Assembly: GCF_003600685.1 (NCBI RefSeq)
Contig: NZ_CP032084.1
Span: 1,240,001 to 1,304,000, forward strand
Source: Achromobacter sp. B7
GTDB lineage: Bacteria; Pseudomonadota; Gammaproteobacteria; Burkholderiales; Burkholderiaceae_B
DNA length: 64,000 bases
Direction: 5' to 3'
Positions 1-8,197 of the stretch are shown here, one piece after another. Numbering within the stretch: position 1 is the first letter of the stretch; the number at the start of each line of letters is the position of its first letter. The notes beneath the pieces are model-generated. The model ran no database searches. It saw only the letters and a program-made list of their open reading frames with translations, and was not told the origin of the DNA. Position numbers and translations under genes: made by a program.

Positions 1-612
1 GTGCTGGCCGTGCCGGGCAACCACGACATACCGCTCATCAACGTGTTTGCACGCGCGCTGAATCCTTACGGCAACTACAAGCGGGCGCTGGGCGCGGTGC
101 TGGAGCCAGTGTTCGAAAACGCCGGCCTGTTGGCCATCGGCGTGAACACCACGCGGCCGCGCCGCCACAAGGACGGCGAAATTTCCGACGCGCAGATCGC
201 GCGCGTGGCGCAGCGGCTGCGGCAGGCGCGCCCCGGGCAATTGCGGGTGGTCGTCGCGCATCATCCGGTGCGCGCCAAGGTGGAATCCGACCTGTCCAAC
301 CTGCTTAACGGGCGCGAACGCGCGCTGGCGGCCTGGGCGCAGTCGGGTATCGATCTGGTATTGGGCGGGCATATTCACTTGCCGTATGTGCTGCCGCTGT
401 CGGCGGCGGGCAAGCCGGCGGGCTGGATCGTGCAGGCGGGCACGGCATGCTCAAGCCGGGTGCGTGGCAGCGTGCCCAATTCCGTCAACGTGATCACGCG
501 AGAAGGCGAGGGCGACCAGCAGATGTGCCATGTCGAACGCTGGGACTATGCCGAGGCCACCCACGTGTTCGCACCGGTCGACAAGACGCTGGTCAGCACG
601 GTCGAGCGGTGA
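1..612 (+). CDS. Metallophosphoesterase, 3' part (gene starts before the window)
   Basis: This is the C-terminal 203 residues of a calcineurin-like metallophosphoesterase. A GNHD metal-binding motif lies at residues 6-9 of the visible part and GGHIH at about 121-125, with a conserved AHHP between them at about 85-88. Family members carry DxH and GDxxD motifs before GNHD. Those are missing here, so the window cuts the gene and the GTG at base 1 is an internal codon rather than a start. These enzymes hydrolyse phosphomono- or phosphodiesters with a dinuclear metal centre; the substrate cannot be read from the sequence. The stop is 7 bases before the PAP2 phosphatase start, so the two genes are probably co-transcribed. 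Confidence 0.85.
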   Translation: MLAVPGNHDIPLINVFARALNPYGNYKRALGAVLEPVFENAGLLAIGVNTTRPRRHKDGEISDAQIARVAQRLRQARPGQLRVVVAHHPVRAKVESDLSNLLNGRERALAAWAQSGIDLVLGGHIHLPYVLPLSAAGKPAGWIVQAGTACSSRVRGSVPNSVNVITREGEGDQQMCHVERWDYAEATHVFAPVDKTLVSTVER

Positions 613-619
613 CCGCGCC

Positions 620-1384
620 ATGACAGATTCGTACGCGCAATGGGCTGCGGCCCATGCCCTGGAATTGTTTATTGCGTTGCCGTTATTGACGGGCGCCTTG
701 GCGCTGTTCACGGTCCGTATCGTGGCGGGCCGGCCGACCAACACCCGGCGCGGCGCCATCGCGGCAGGCGTGATGTTGGCGTTGGCCATCTTTGGAGTGC
801 TGGCGTGGGCAGTGCATAGCCAGGGCGATGTGGTGGCCTTCGATGGCGCATTGGCAGACGCGTTGAGCATGTCGATGAACGCGTCGCTGCTGTGGCTGCT
901 GTCGTGGTTCACGTACCTGGGCGACCGCAATTTCCTGACCGTGCTCAGCGTGTTGATGACGCTTTACCTGCTGTGGACAGGGTGGTGGCGCCTGGCCGTG
1001 TTCTGCGCGCTTGCCACGGGCTTGGGCGGCGCGCTGAATTGGGTGCTCAAGCACAGCTTTGAACGCGTGCGGCCGGTGCACGATCACGGCTTCGCGGCAG
1101 CGGCGGGCTGGAGCTTTCCCAGCGGCCATGCGTCGGCGGCGATGGCGGTCTACGGCACCGCCTGCTACCTGGTGTGGCGCTTGGCGCCGGCCCAGTGGCG
1201 CTGGCCGTGCGTGGCGGCGGCGGGTGCGCTGATCATGGCCATCGGCCTTAGCCGCATCTTGCTGCAAGTGCATTTCGCCAGCGACGTGGTGGCAGGCTTT
1301 GCCGTCACGCTGGCGTGGCTGGCGCTGTGCGTAGCCCTGGCCGAACGCTATTGCCGATCAGGCGGGGCACAACAAGAGGCGTAG
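620..1384 (+). CDS. PAP2-family membrane phosphatase
   Basis: The product has 254 residues and several hydrophobic segments. It carries the three signature motifs of type 2 phosphatidic acid phosphatases: KHSFERVRP (motif 1), PSGHASA (motif 2) and SRILLQVHFASD (motif 3). The histidines of motifs 2 and 3 form and resolve the phospho-enzyme. Relatives dephosphorylate phosphatidic acid, undecaprenyl pyrophosphate or similar lipids on the outer face of the inner membrane, and the exact lipid is not deducible. I chose the ATG at 620 because it follows the metallophosphoesterase stop closely; an upstream in-frame start would overlap that gene by about 80 bases. The 3' end overlaps the convergent gene at 1358-1867 by 27 bases. 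Confidence 0.85.
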   Translation: MTDSYAQWAAAHALELFIALPLLTGALALFTVRIVAGRPTNTRRGAIAAGVMLALAIFGVLAWAVHSQGDVVAFDGALADALSMSMNASLLWLLSWFTYLGDRNFLTVLSVLMTLYLLWTGWWRLAVFCALATGLGGALNWVLKHSFERVRPVHDHGFAAAAGWSFPSGHASAAMAVYGTACYLVWRLAPAQWRWPCVAAAGALIMAIGLSRILLQVHFASDVVAGFAVTLAWLALCVALAERYCRSGGAQQEA

Positions 1385-1867
1385 CAGCCGGCGCTGCGCG
1401 TTGCCTGCCGGATTGCCGGCAATGCCGCCCGCAATACCACCCGCAATACCACCAGCAATACCGCCCGCCATGCTGCCGGCATCGTCGATGACCAACCCCG
1501 GGATGCTGGTATAGCGGCCGCCGGCCAGGGCGACCGCGCGATCCAACCGGTGCGCGCGTTCCGGCGGGGGCGGCGCCAGGTCCACGATCAGCTTGCCCCG
1601 GATCGGCGCGGTCACCGCGCCATCACTGAAGCGTTCCAGCGTGCGGTCAATCTCCCGTTCGCGCGGTAGCGCCAGCACGACCGTGTCCGATTCCGCCAAG
1701 GCTTCGCGCGCGGAAGTGGCCAACGTCGCCGAGCCGCGAAAAGGTTCGCAGCGTTCCGGGTCCAGGTCGTACACGGTCAGCGCGATGTCGGGCTCGGCCT
1801 CCAGCAAGCGCCGGGCGGCCAGGGTGCCGGTGTCGCCCATGCCCACGATGCTGATACGCAGGTTCAT
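1358..1867 (-). CDS. Short NAD(P)-binding dehydrogenase-like protein with a Gly-Gly-Ile-Ala repeat tail
   Basis: The 169-residue product starts with a Rossmann fold: a beta strand followed by GMGDTG at residues 9-14 and an acidic residue about 20 further on. This is like the N-terminal domain of the 6-phosphogluconate / 3-hydroxyisobutyrate dehydrogenase family. Members are usually near 290 residues and need an all-helical C-terminal domain holding the catalytic lysine. That domain is absent, and the protein ends in four copies of a GGIA unit encoded by a 12-base tandem repeat. It may be a remnant, or a stand-alone NAD-binding protein. Its ATG overlaps the thioesterase stop (ATGA), so it is the third gene of the tetR operon. 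Function unknown. Confidence 0.65.
   Translation of the reverse strand: MNLRISIVGMGDTGTLAARRLLEAEPDIALTVYDLDPERCEPFRGSATLATSAREALAESDTVVLALPREREIDRTLERFSDGAVTAPIRGKLIVDLAPPPPERAHRLDRAVALAGGRYTSIPGLVIDDAGSMAGGIAGGIAGGIAGGIAGNPAGNAQRRLLRLLLCPA
1419..1466. repeat. 12-base tandem repeat, four copies, inside a coding region
   Basis: Four imperfect 12-base units with consensus gcaataccaccc run head to tail. Because 12 is divisible by three, they encode repeated Ala-Gly-Gly-Ile on the minus strand, at the C-terminus of the short NAD-binding protein. Copy number could change by slippage without shifting the reading frame. Confidence 0.85.
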
Positions 1868-2307
1868 GGCTTGGGCACGGACCACGTGCTCACGATATGG
1901 GCCACGGGTTCGGCCGAGCCTTCGCCGGTCAGGACGACTTCGCCGGCGGACAATCTGCCCACCTTCAGCAGCCGTGCATCGGCATGAATGGCGCCGGCGG
2001 GGCTTTTGCGCAGGAAATTGATGGTCAGGCTTGCCGTGACCGCGTGCGTCTGGCCCGTGGCGCCGACCACGGCGGCGTACATGGCCAGATCGGCCAGCCC
2101 CATCAGCATAGGCCCGGCCACGATGCCGCCCAGCCGCTGGTGCGCCTCGCGGGCCGGCAGCACGGCGCGGGCGGTGCCCCGCCCGATGCGCACGACGTCT
2201 ATGCCCAACAGCAGCGAAAAGGGATGCTGGTCGGCCAGCAGGATGTGAAAGTCGGCCAGGCTGATCAGCGGCGCGTCGGCGTCCGTGGCGGGTAGGGCGG
2301 CGGTCAT
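1864..2307 (-). CDS. PaaI-type hotdog-fold thioesterase
   Basis: The 147-residue protein matches the PaaI / 4HBT thioesterase group in length and pattern: an HPF segment near residue 28, then HQRLGGIVAGPMLMGLADLA (about 61-80, the central helix bearing the catalytic acid) and later TASLTINFLRKSPAG. Such enzymes hydrolyse acyl- or aroyl-CoA thioesters in the cytoplasm; the acyl group is unknown. The start overlaps the stop of the upstream tetR gene (ATGA at 2304-2307), and the stop overlaps the next start. The three genes are therefore translationally coupled, and the TetR protein probably controls this enzyme. Confidence 0.8.
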   Translation of the reverse strand: MTAALPATDADAPLISLADFHILLADQHPFSLLLGIDVVRIGRGTARAVLPAREAHQRLGGIVAGPMLMGLADLAMYAAVVGATGQTHAVTASLTINFLRKSPAGAIHADARLLKVGRLSAGEVVLTGEGSAEPVAHIVSTWSVPKP

Positions 2308-2927
2308 CGTTGCTCCAGGGCAAGGCAATAGTGGTCCAGCAGGGCGTCGGCCTGCTGGCCCAGGGATTTCAGGCGATGCGTGTGCTGCAACAGCAGCAGT
2401 CCCATCAGGTAGGTGAACACGTTCATCTGTTCGACCGCCACGGTGGCGGGGTCCCAGGACTTGGTACGCGCCAGCGCGGCGCCGATATGGTCCACGCATT
2501 GGCGCAGCCGGGCGTTGAGCTTTTCGTCCATGTCCCTGCCCAGGCCGCGCGGCCCCAGCCCCTGGAACAGGTACAGGCCCAGCGAAAAATCCGTCGGCCG
2601 CTGGGCGTAGTACTCGAAAAAGGCGTGAATGGTCTTGCGCGCCGCCCCGGAAGCGGGCCAGGCCGCCGCGTCAGCCAGATGTTCGTGCAGGCCCAGCAGC
2701 GACTCGTCCAGCAGTTCGCCATAAAGCGCTTCCTTGCCGGCAAACCAGGGGTAAATCGCGCCGGTGGTGCAGCCGGCTTCCTTCGCGATTGCCCGGATCG
2801 TGGTCTTTTCCAGGCCGTCGCGCGCGAAGACGCGCTGCGCGGCATCCAGGACCATCTGTCGCCGCAGCGCGTTCAGGCGCTCGTTGCGCTCATTGCGTTC
2901 GGGATGGTCGGAAGGGGAAACGGGCAT
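2304..2927 (-). CDS. TetR-family transcriptional regulator
   Basis: The 207-residue product has an N-terminal TetR helix-turn-helix at about residues 25-70: AAQRVFARDGLEKTTIRAIA, then GCTTGAIYPWFAGKEALY. A variable, mostly helical ligand-binding domain follows. It is the first gene of a three-gene operon with a thioesterase and an NAD-binding protein, so it likely autoregulates the operon in response to a CoA ester or fatty acid. That ligand is an inference from the neighbour only. A perfect 6-base inverted repeat 67 bases upstream (2994-3008) is a plausible operator. Confidence 0.88.
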   Translation of the reverse strand: MPVSPSDHPERNERNERLNALRRQMVLDAAQRVFARDGLEKTTIRAIAKEAGCTTGAIYPWFAGKEALYGELLDESLLGLHEHLADAAAWPASGAARKTIHAFFEYYAQRPTDFSLGLYLFQGLGPRGLGRDMDEKLNARLRQCVDHIGAALARTKSWDPATVAVEQMNVFTYLMGLLLLQHTHRLKSLGQQADALLDHYCLALEQR

Positions 2928-2950
2928 GGGCAGAAGAAAAAAGCGGGAAA

Positions 2951-2971
2951 GGGTGGGGGAGAGGGTGGGGG
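2951..2971 (+). other. G-quadruplex-type motif
   Basis: Four runs of three or more G separated by loops of 1, 3 and 1 bases occur on the plus strand. This is the template strand for the minus-strand tetR transcript. The tract lies between the putative operator and the tetR start, so a folded quadruplex could affect transcription of the operon. Only the sequence pattern supports this. Confidence 0.5.
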
Positions 2972-2993
2972 AATGATATCGACGATTTTTAGT

Positions 2994-3008
2994 AATAACA
3001 ATGTTATT
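2994..3008. promoter_or_regulatory. Candidate TetR operator (AATAAC-N3-GTTATT)
   Basis: A perfect inverted repeat with 6-base arms and a 3-base centre lies 67 bases upstream of the tetR start, in an AT-rich island of otherwise GC-rich DNA. TetR proteins usually bind such palindromes next to their own gene. Assignment to this regulator is inference from position. Confidence 0.4.
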
Positions 3009-3399
3009 GGAATTGAACGTGCCGGCGGTCGATACGACGCCCGTTCATTGGGGGAAAACCGATATCCGTGTACAAAGCGGATGCAGCGTGAGCCGAAAGG
3101 CGCCTGAAAGACAGCCGGGAAAACGCCCCGAATAATTAGGGGCAGGGCTGAAAGTCGCATGGATACGTGCTTACCCGTTTGGGCTCGGGTTAGCCCTAAC
3201 ACCACTGGAGCGACATCCTCGCGATGTTGCAAGATCCCAACAGGGGTGTCGCAAACCTGCACTTTTCTGATGCCGACCATAGCCAGTCCCCTCGATTTTT
3301 GATGCAATAGCGTCAACTTCCCTTCGCGGAGTTAGGGGGGCGGCAGGCTGGTTTGCTGGATTGCTGCTCTTGTCACTCAAATCAACGGAGATTTCTTAA

Positions 3400-4515
3400 A
3401 TGAAAAAGACTCTGCTCGCTGCCGCCCTGCTCGCCGGTTTTGCCGGTGTCGCCCAGGCAGAAACGTCTGTCACCCTGTACGGCATCATCGACACGGGCCT
3501 CGGCTACAACAAGATCAGCGGCGCCCCGAACGATGCGGCGAACGGCAGCCGTTTCGGCATGATCAACGGCGTCCAGAACGGTTCGCGCTGGGGTCTGCGT
3601 GGTTCGGAAGACCTGGGTGACGGCCTGCGCGCTGTTTTCCAACTGGAATCGGGTTTCAACTCCGGTAACGGCAACTCCGCTCAAGGCGGCCGCCTGTTCG
3701 GTCGTCAAGCCACCGTCGGTCTGGCCAGCGACAGCTGGGGTCAACTGGACTTCGGTCGCCAAACCAACATCGCGTCGAAGTACTTCGGCTCGATCGACCC
3801 GTTCGGCGCTGGCTTCGGTCAAGCTAACATCGGCGTGGCTCTGAGCGCCGCCAACACGAACCGCTACGACAACATGGTCATGTATCAGACCCCGTCGTTC
3901 AGCGGCTTCCAGTTCGGCGTCGGCTACTCGTTCAACGTGAACGACACCAACGCTTCGCAAACCGGCTTCAAGACCGCCGACAACACCCGCGCCATCACGA
4001 CCGGTCTGCGCTACGTCAACGGCCCCCTGAACGTCGCCCTGACGTACGACCAACTGAACGCCTCGAACAAGCTGTCGTCGGCTTCGGTTGACGCCACCCC
4101 GCGTCAGTACGCCATCGGCGGTTCGTACGACTTCGAAGTTGTGAAGCTGGCTTTGGCCTACGCTCGCACGACCGACGGCTGGTTCGCTGGTCAAGGCGTC
4201 GACACCAACATCGGCAGCGTGAACTTCGGTGCTAACGCTTTCGCTGACGGCTTCAAGGCCAACTCGTACATGGTCGGCCTGTCCGCCCCGATCGGCGGCG
4301 CAAGCAGCCTGTTCGGTTCGTGGCAAATGGTTGATCCCAGCAACACCAAGTTGACCGGCGGCGATGAGTCGACCCAAGTCTACTCGCTGGGCTACACCTA
4401 CGACCTGTCCAAGCGCACCAACCTGTACGCCTACGGTTCGTACGCCAAGAACTACGCCTTCATCGACGATCTGAAGTCGACCGCCGTCGGCGTGGGCGTC
4501 CGTCACCGCTTCTAA
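3400..4515 (+). CDS. General outer-membrane porin
   Basis: The 371-residue protein has a classic signal peptide cut after AQA (residue 20). It then begins TSVTLYGIIDTGLGY, the hallmark first strand of betaproteobacterial trimeric porins (16-stranded barrel), with GSRWGLRGSEDLG soon after. The last residue is phenylalanine (VGVRHRF), the outer-membrane insertion signal recognised by the Bam machinery. Tyr- and Gly-rich strands alternate throughout. It should allow diffusion of small hydrophilic solutes. Codon use is strongly biased (many GGT, GCT and TCG), as expected of a very abundant protein. It is monocistronic, with its own ribosome site and a strong terminator at 4588-4615. Confidence 0.95.
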   Translation: MKKTLLAAALLAGFAGVAQAETSVTLYGIIDTGLGYNKISGAPNDAANGSRFGMINGVQNGSRWGLRGSEDLGDGLRAVFQLESGFNSGNGNSAQGGRLFGRQATVGLASDSWGQLDFGRQTNIASKYFGSIDPFGAGFGQANIGVALSAANTNRYDNMVMYQTPSFSGFQFGVGYSFNVNDTNASQTGFKTADNTRAITTGLRYVNGPLNVALTYDQLNASNKLSSASVDATPRQYAIGGSYDFEVVKLALAYARTTDGWFAGQGVDTNIGSVNFGANAFADGFKANSYMVGLSAPIGGASSLFGSWQMVDPSNTKLTGGDESTQVYSLGYTYDLSKRTNLYAYGSYAKNYAFIDDLKSTAVGVGVRHRF

Positions 4516-4813
4516 TCCAATGCAGGGCGCAAGCCCTGTCTGGATATAAAGCGCAAGCGAACGAACGGGCTGCGGCTCGTTCGTATAAAGCCACCCTTCG
4601 GGGTGGCTTTTTTTTCGTGCTTTGTTCTGATTTTTTATGACGCTCGGGAGCTTGTCAGCTGAGTCCTGTATGCTTGCGCTTCTGGTCCGAAAACTGCGAT
4701 TGTTCCATTTGAGGAATGCAGTCTTTCACCCCTTGTTCAAGCTACAGAGTTCAGCCGGAAGTAACCACGCGAATGCTACAATCCTAAGGTTTGCGCATTT
4801 GACGGACGCCTGA
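4516..4813. other. Porin-nuoA intergenic region
   Basis: It contains the porin terminator and, by position, the promoter of the nuo operon. A TACAAT hexamer at 4777-4782 fits a -10 element 32 bases before nuoA, but no good -35 box stands 16-18 bases upstream. The promoter assignment is therefore weak. Confidence 0.4.
4588..4615 (+). terminator. Rho-independent terminator of the porin gene
   Basis: The stem AAGCCACCC / GGGTGGCTT with a TTCG tetraloop is followed by a long T run, about 75 bases after the porin stop. A second hairpin (ACGAACG / CGTTCGT, 4561-4584) stands just before it. Confidence 0.93.
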
Positions 4814-5173
4814 ATGAACCTGCAACAGTATTTTCCCGTCCTGCTGTTTATCGTAGTGGCCACCCTTATCGGGTTCGCGCTTCTAACGGCCGGCTCCCTC
4901 CTTGGCCCGCGGCGTCCCTACGCTGAGAAGCTGTCGCCCTATGAGTGCGGCTTCGAAGCGTTCGAAGACGCCCGCATGAAGTTTGACGTGCGCTACTACC
5001 TGGTGGCGATTTTGTTCATTCTTTTCGACCTGGAAATCGCGTTCCTGTTCCCGTGGGCCATCGCCCAAGGCACAGTCGGACTCGTCGGTTTCTGGACGGT
5101 CATGGTTTTCCTAGCCGTGTTGACCGTCGGCTTCATCTACGAATGGAAAAAGGGCGCGCTGGACTGGGAATAA
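4814..5173 (+). CDS. nuoA: NADH-quinone oxidoreductase subunit A
   Basis: The 119-residue membrane subunit of complex I has three predicted transmembrane helices. The conserved segment [20 protein letters not shown] (about residues 43-62) is typical of NuoA/ND3 and includes the loop cysteine involved in the active/deactive switch. NuoA sits at the junction of the membrane and peripheral arms, beside the quinone channel. It is the first gene of the 14-gene operon; nuoB starts 43 bases downstream. Confidence 0.96.
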   Translation: MNLQQYFPVLLFIVVATLIGFALLTAGSLLGPRRPYAEKLSPYECGFEAFEDARMKFDVRYYLVAILFILFDLEIAFLFPWAIAQGTVGLVGFWTVMVFLAVLTVGFIYEWKKGALDWE

Positions 5174-5216
5174 ACCCCCACGGGTTTTTCTTCACCGCAC
5201 GCTATCAGAGACGAAT

Positions 5217-5693
5217 ATGGCTATAGACGGCATTCTCAAGCAAGGGTTCATCACAACCAGCGCCGACAAGTTCCTTAATTGGGCGAAGACCGGCTCCATG
5301 TGGCCCATGACCTTCGGTCTGGCCTGTTGCGCGGTTGAGATGATGCACGCGGGCGCAGCCCGCTATGACCTGGACCAGTTCGGCATCATCTTCCGTCCCA
5401 GTCCGCGTCAGTCCGATCTGATGATCGTTGCTGGCACGCTGTGCAACAAGATGGCGCCGGCGCTGCGCAAGGTTTACGACCAGATGCCCGAGCCGCGTTG
5501 GGTCGTGTCCATGGGCTCCTGTGCCAATGGCGGCGGCTACTACCACTACTCGTATTCGGTGGTTCGTGGCTGCGACCGCATCGTACCGGTAGACGTCTAC
5601 GTGCCGGGCTGCCCGCCCACGGCCGAGGCGCTGGTCTACGGCTTGCTGCAAATGCAGAACAAGATCCGCCTGACCAACACGATTGCGCGCTGA
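5217..5693 (+). CDS. nuoB: NADH-quinone oxidoreductase subunit B
   Basis: The 158-residue peripheral subunit binds iron-sulfur cluster N2, the last electron carrier before ubiquinone. The four ligands are visible: the tandem C37-C38 in [12 protein letters not shown]102 in GSCANGGG and C132 in PGCPPTAE. Length is normal for the family. It lies between nuoA and nuoC in the standard order, followed by a 75-base gap before nuoC. Confidence 0.97.
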   Translation: MAIDGILKQGFITTSADKFLNWAKTGSMWPMTFGLACCAVEMMHAGAARYDLDQFGIIFRPSPRQSDLMIVAGTLCNKMAPALRKVYDQMPEPRWVVSMGSCANGGGYYHYSYSVVRGCDRIVPVDVYVPGCPPTAEALVYGLLQMQNKIRLTNTIAR

Positions 5694-5768
5694 TCTCTCG
5701 CCCCGTCCGCGGCAGCCCTTGCCGCCGGCCCTGCGATACCAGCGTATCGGTTCACCTAAGCGTACAAG

Positions 5769-6395
5769 ATGATGACCAGGCTCGAAACCCTGAAAAACAA
5801 TTTGCAGACCACCCTCGGCGCCGATATTGCGCTGACCGAGGCGTTGGGCGAGCTCACGCTCGAAGTGCCCGCGCAGCAATGGTTCTCGGTCTGCAACAAG
5901 CTGCGCACCGAAGCCGGCCTGCGCTTTGAAACCTGTATCGACCTCTGTGGCGTCGACTACCTGACCTGGGGCAACGGCACGCGCCAGCTGCCCGAGGAAC
6001 CCAGCGCCAAGGTGCACCGCGCGCGTTTCGCCGTGGTGATCCACCTGCTGTCGATCGAACACAATTGGCGCCTGCGTGTACGTACCTGGGCCGCCGATGA
6101 CGAATTCCCGATCGTGGAGTCGCTGATGGAATGCTGGCCGGCCGTGGGCTGGTTCGAGCGCGAAGCGTTCGACCTGTACGGCATCGTCTTCGAAGGTCAC
6201 CCCGACCTGCGCCGCATCCTGACCGACTACGGCTTCATCGGCCATCCGTTCCGCAAGGACTTCCCGCTGTCCGGTACCGTCGAAATGCGTTACGACCCCG
6301 AACAACGGCGCGTCATTTACCAGCCGGTCACGATCGATCCGCGCGAGATCACTCCGCGCGTGGTCCGCGAAGACTCCTACGGCTTGGGGCGTTAA
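5769..6395 (+). CDS. nuoC: NADH-quinone oxidoreductase subunit C
   Basis: The 208-residue peripheral-arm subunit corresponds to the 30-kDa protein of mitochondrial complex I. The family signature ERE(A/T)(F/Y)[22 protein letters not shown] is visible at about residues 134-159 ([18 protein letters not shown] shown here). It is a separate gene from nuoD, unlike the nuoCD fusion of enterobacteria. Two adjacent ATGs (5769 and 5772) could serve as start. nuoD follows after 3 bases. Confidence 0.96.
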   Translation: MMTRLETLKNNLQTTLGADIALTEALGELTLEVPAQQWFSVCNKLRTEAGLRFETCIDLCGVDYLTWGNGTRQLPEEPSAKVHRARFAVVIHLLSIEHNWRLRVRTWAADDEFPIVESLMECWPAVGWFEREAFDLYGIVFEGHPDLRRILTDYGFIGHPFRKDFPLSGTVEMRYDPEQRRVIYQPVTIDPREITPRVVREDSYGLGR

Positions 6396-6398
6396 ATC

Positions 6399-7655
6399 AT
6401 GGCAGAAATCAAGAACTACACGCTTAACTTCGGTCCTCAGCATCCGGCCGCGCACGGTGTGTTGCGCCTGGTGCTTGAGCTGGACGGCGAAGTCATCCAG
6501 CGCGCCGACCCGCACATCGGCCTGCTGCATCGCGCCACTGAAAAGCTGGCCGAGCACAAGACCTACATCCAGGCGCTGCCCTACATGGACCGCCTGGACT
6601 ACGTGTCCATGATGTGCAACGAGCACGCCTACGTCATGGCCATCGAAAAGCTGCTGGGCGTCGAAGCCCCGCTGCGCGCGCAGTACATCCGTGTGATGTT
6701 CGACGAAATCACCCGTCTGCTGAACCACCTGATGTCGCTGGGTTCGCACGCGCTGGACGTGGGCGCGATGGCGGTGTTCCTGTACGCCTTCCGTGAGCGC
6801 GAAGACCTGATGGACTGCTACGAAGCGGTCTCGGGCGCGCGCATGCACGCGGCCTACTATCGTCCGGGCGGCGTCTACCGCGATTTGCCGGACACGATGC
6901 CGCAGTACGGCGACACCAGCAAATACCGTGGCGACAAAGAAATGCGCATCATGAATGACGCGCGTTCGGGCTCGCTGCTGGACTTCATCGAAGACTTCAC
7001 CAACCGCTTCCCGGGCTGCGTCGACGAGTACGAAACGCTGCTGACGGACAACCGTATCTGGAAGCAGCGCCTGGTGGGCATCGGCGTGGTCGACCCTGAC
7101 CGTGCCAAGGCGCTGGGCTTTACCGGCCCGATGCTGCGCGGCTCCGGCGTCGCCTGGGACTTGCGCAAGACGCAGCCCTACGAAGTCTACGATCTGCTCG
7201 ATTTCGACATCCCCGTGGGTGTCAACGGCGACTGCTACGACCGCTATCTGGTCCGCATCGCTGAAATGCGTGAAAGTAACCGCATCATCCGCCAGTGCGT
7301 GGAGTGGCTGCGCAACAACCCGGGCCCGGTCATGATCGAGAATCACAAGATCGCCCCGCCCAAGCGCACCGCCATGAAGACCAACATGGAAGAGCTGATT
7401 CACCACTTCAAGCTCTTCACCGAAGGTTTCCACGTGCCCCCGGGCGAGGCGTATGCCTCGGTGGAGCATCCCAAGGGCGAGTTCGGCATCTATCTGGTGT
7501 CGGACGGCGCCAACAAGCCTTACCGCCTGAAGATTCGGGCCCCCGGCTTTGTCCACCTGCAATCGTTGGATGAAATGTCGCGCGGTCACATGATCGCCGA
7601 CGCCGTCACCATCATTGGTACGCAGGACATCGTTTTCGGCGAGATCGATCGCTGA
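6399..7655 (+). CDS. nuoD: NADH-quinone oxidoreductase subunit D
   Basis: The 418-residue 49-kDa-type subunit forms the quinone-binding site with NuoB. It begins [20 protein letters not shown], whose GPQHPAAHG includes the histidine that contacts the quinone head group. Further conserved segments are HRATEKLAE and the C-terminal DIVFGEIDR, universal in this family. Length matches orthologs. It follows nuoC by 3 bases, so translation is probably coupled. Confidence 0.97.
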   Translation: MAEIKNYTLNFGPQHPAAHGVLRLVLELDGEVIQRADPHIGLLHRATEKLAEHKTYIQALPYMDRLDYVSMMCNEHAYVMAIEKLLGVEAPLRAQYIRVMFDEITRLLNHLMSLGSHALDVGAMAVFLYAFREREDLMDCYEAVSGARMHAAYYRPGGVYRDLPDTMPQYGDTSKYRGDKEMRIMNDARSGSLLDFIEDFTNRFPGCVDEYETLLTDNRIWKQRLVGIGVVDPDRAKALGFTGPMLRGSGVAWDLRKTQPYEVYDLLDFDIPVGVNGDCYDRYLVRIAEMRESNRIIRQCVEWLRNNPGPVMIENHKIAPPKRTAMKTNMEELIHHFKLFTEGFHVPPGEAYASVEHPKGEFGIYLVSDGANKPYRLKIRAPGFVHLQSLDEMSRGHMIADAVTIIGTQDIVFGEIDR

Positions 7656-7702
7656 TCCGCCCAGACAGTCACGAGCACGCCCGCATAACCCGGATTCAAA
7701 CT

Positions 7703-8197
7703 ATGCTGCTTTCCGAACAGGCCTACCAGAAAATCGACCGAGAACTCGCGAAGTTCCCGGCCGACCAGCGGCAGTCCGCCATCATGGCCTCGCTTGCCAT
7801 CGCGCAAGAAGAGAAGGGCTGGTTGGCTACCGAAACCATTGAAGATGTGGCCAATTACATTGGCGTCCCGCCCATTGCGGTGCAGGAAGTCGCCACGTTC
7901 TACAACATGTTCGACGTCAAGCCCGTCGGCAAGAACAAGATCGCCGTCTGCACGAACCTGCCCTGTGCCTTGCGCGATGGCGACCGTGCCGGCGAATACC
8001 TCAAGCGCAAGCTGGGTGTCGACTACCGTCAAACCACCGCCGACGGCCAGTTCACGCTGGTTGAAGGCGAATGCATGGGCGCTTGCGGCGATTCCCCCGT
8101 GCTGATCGTGAACAACAAGCATATGTGCGTGCGCATGACGGACGAGAAGCTGGACGCGCTGGTCGCGGCCCTCAAGGTCCAAGGAGAGTCGGCATGA
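7703..8197 (+). CDS. nuoE: NADH-quinone oxidoreductase subunit E
   Basis: The 164-residue, 24-kDa-type subunit has a thioredoxin-like fold carrying [2Fe-2S] cluster N1a. The ligands appear as CTNLPC and ECMGAC, in the normal spacing. It pairs with NuoF in the NADH dehydrogenase module. Its stop overlaps the nuoF start (ATGA at 8194-8197), indicating coupled translation. Confidence 0.96.
   Translation: MLLSEQAYQKIDRELAKFPADQRQSAIMASLAIAQEEKGWLATETIEDVANYIGVPPIAVQEVATFYNMFDVKPVGKNKIAVCTNLPCALRDGDRAGEYLKRKLGVDYRQTTADGQFTLVEGECMGACGDSPVLIVNNKHMCVRMTDEKLDALVAALKVQGESA

Larger units (their letters stand above)
2928..3399. other. Intergenic region between tetR and the porin gene
   Basis: This 472-base gap has no convincing gene; short open frames within it lack ribosome sites and family features. 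It holds a G-rich tract (2951-2971), the AATAAC/GTTATT inverted repeat (2994-3008), a GCCCC-N9-GGGGC hairpin (3125-3143), and what is probably a long leader for the porin gene. A clear GGAG at 3387-3390 sits 9 bases before the porin ATG. No confident -35/-10 pair for the porin was found. Confidence 0.6.

Noticed and set aside
3171..3380. Small minus-strand frame upstream of the porin gene
   Set aside because: No ribosome site or recognisable family, and it lies in the porin leader.
4754..4782. Sigma-70 promoter for nuoA
   Set aside because: TACAAT is good but the -35 region does not match at any normal spacing.
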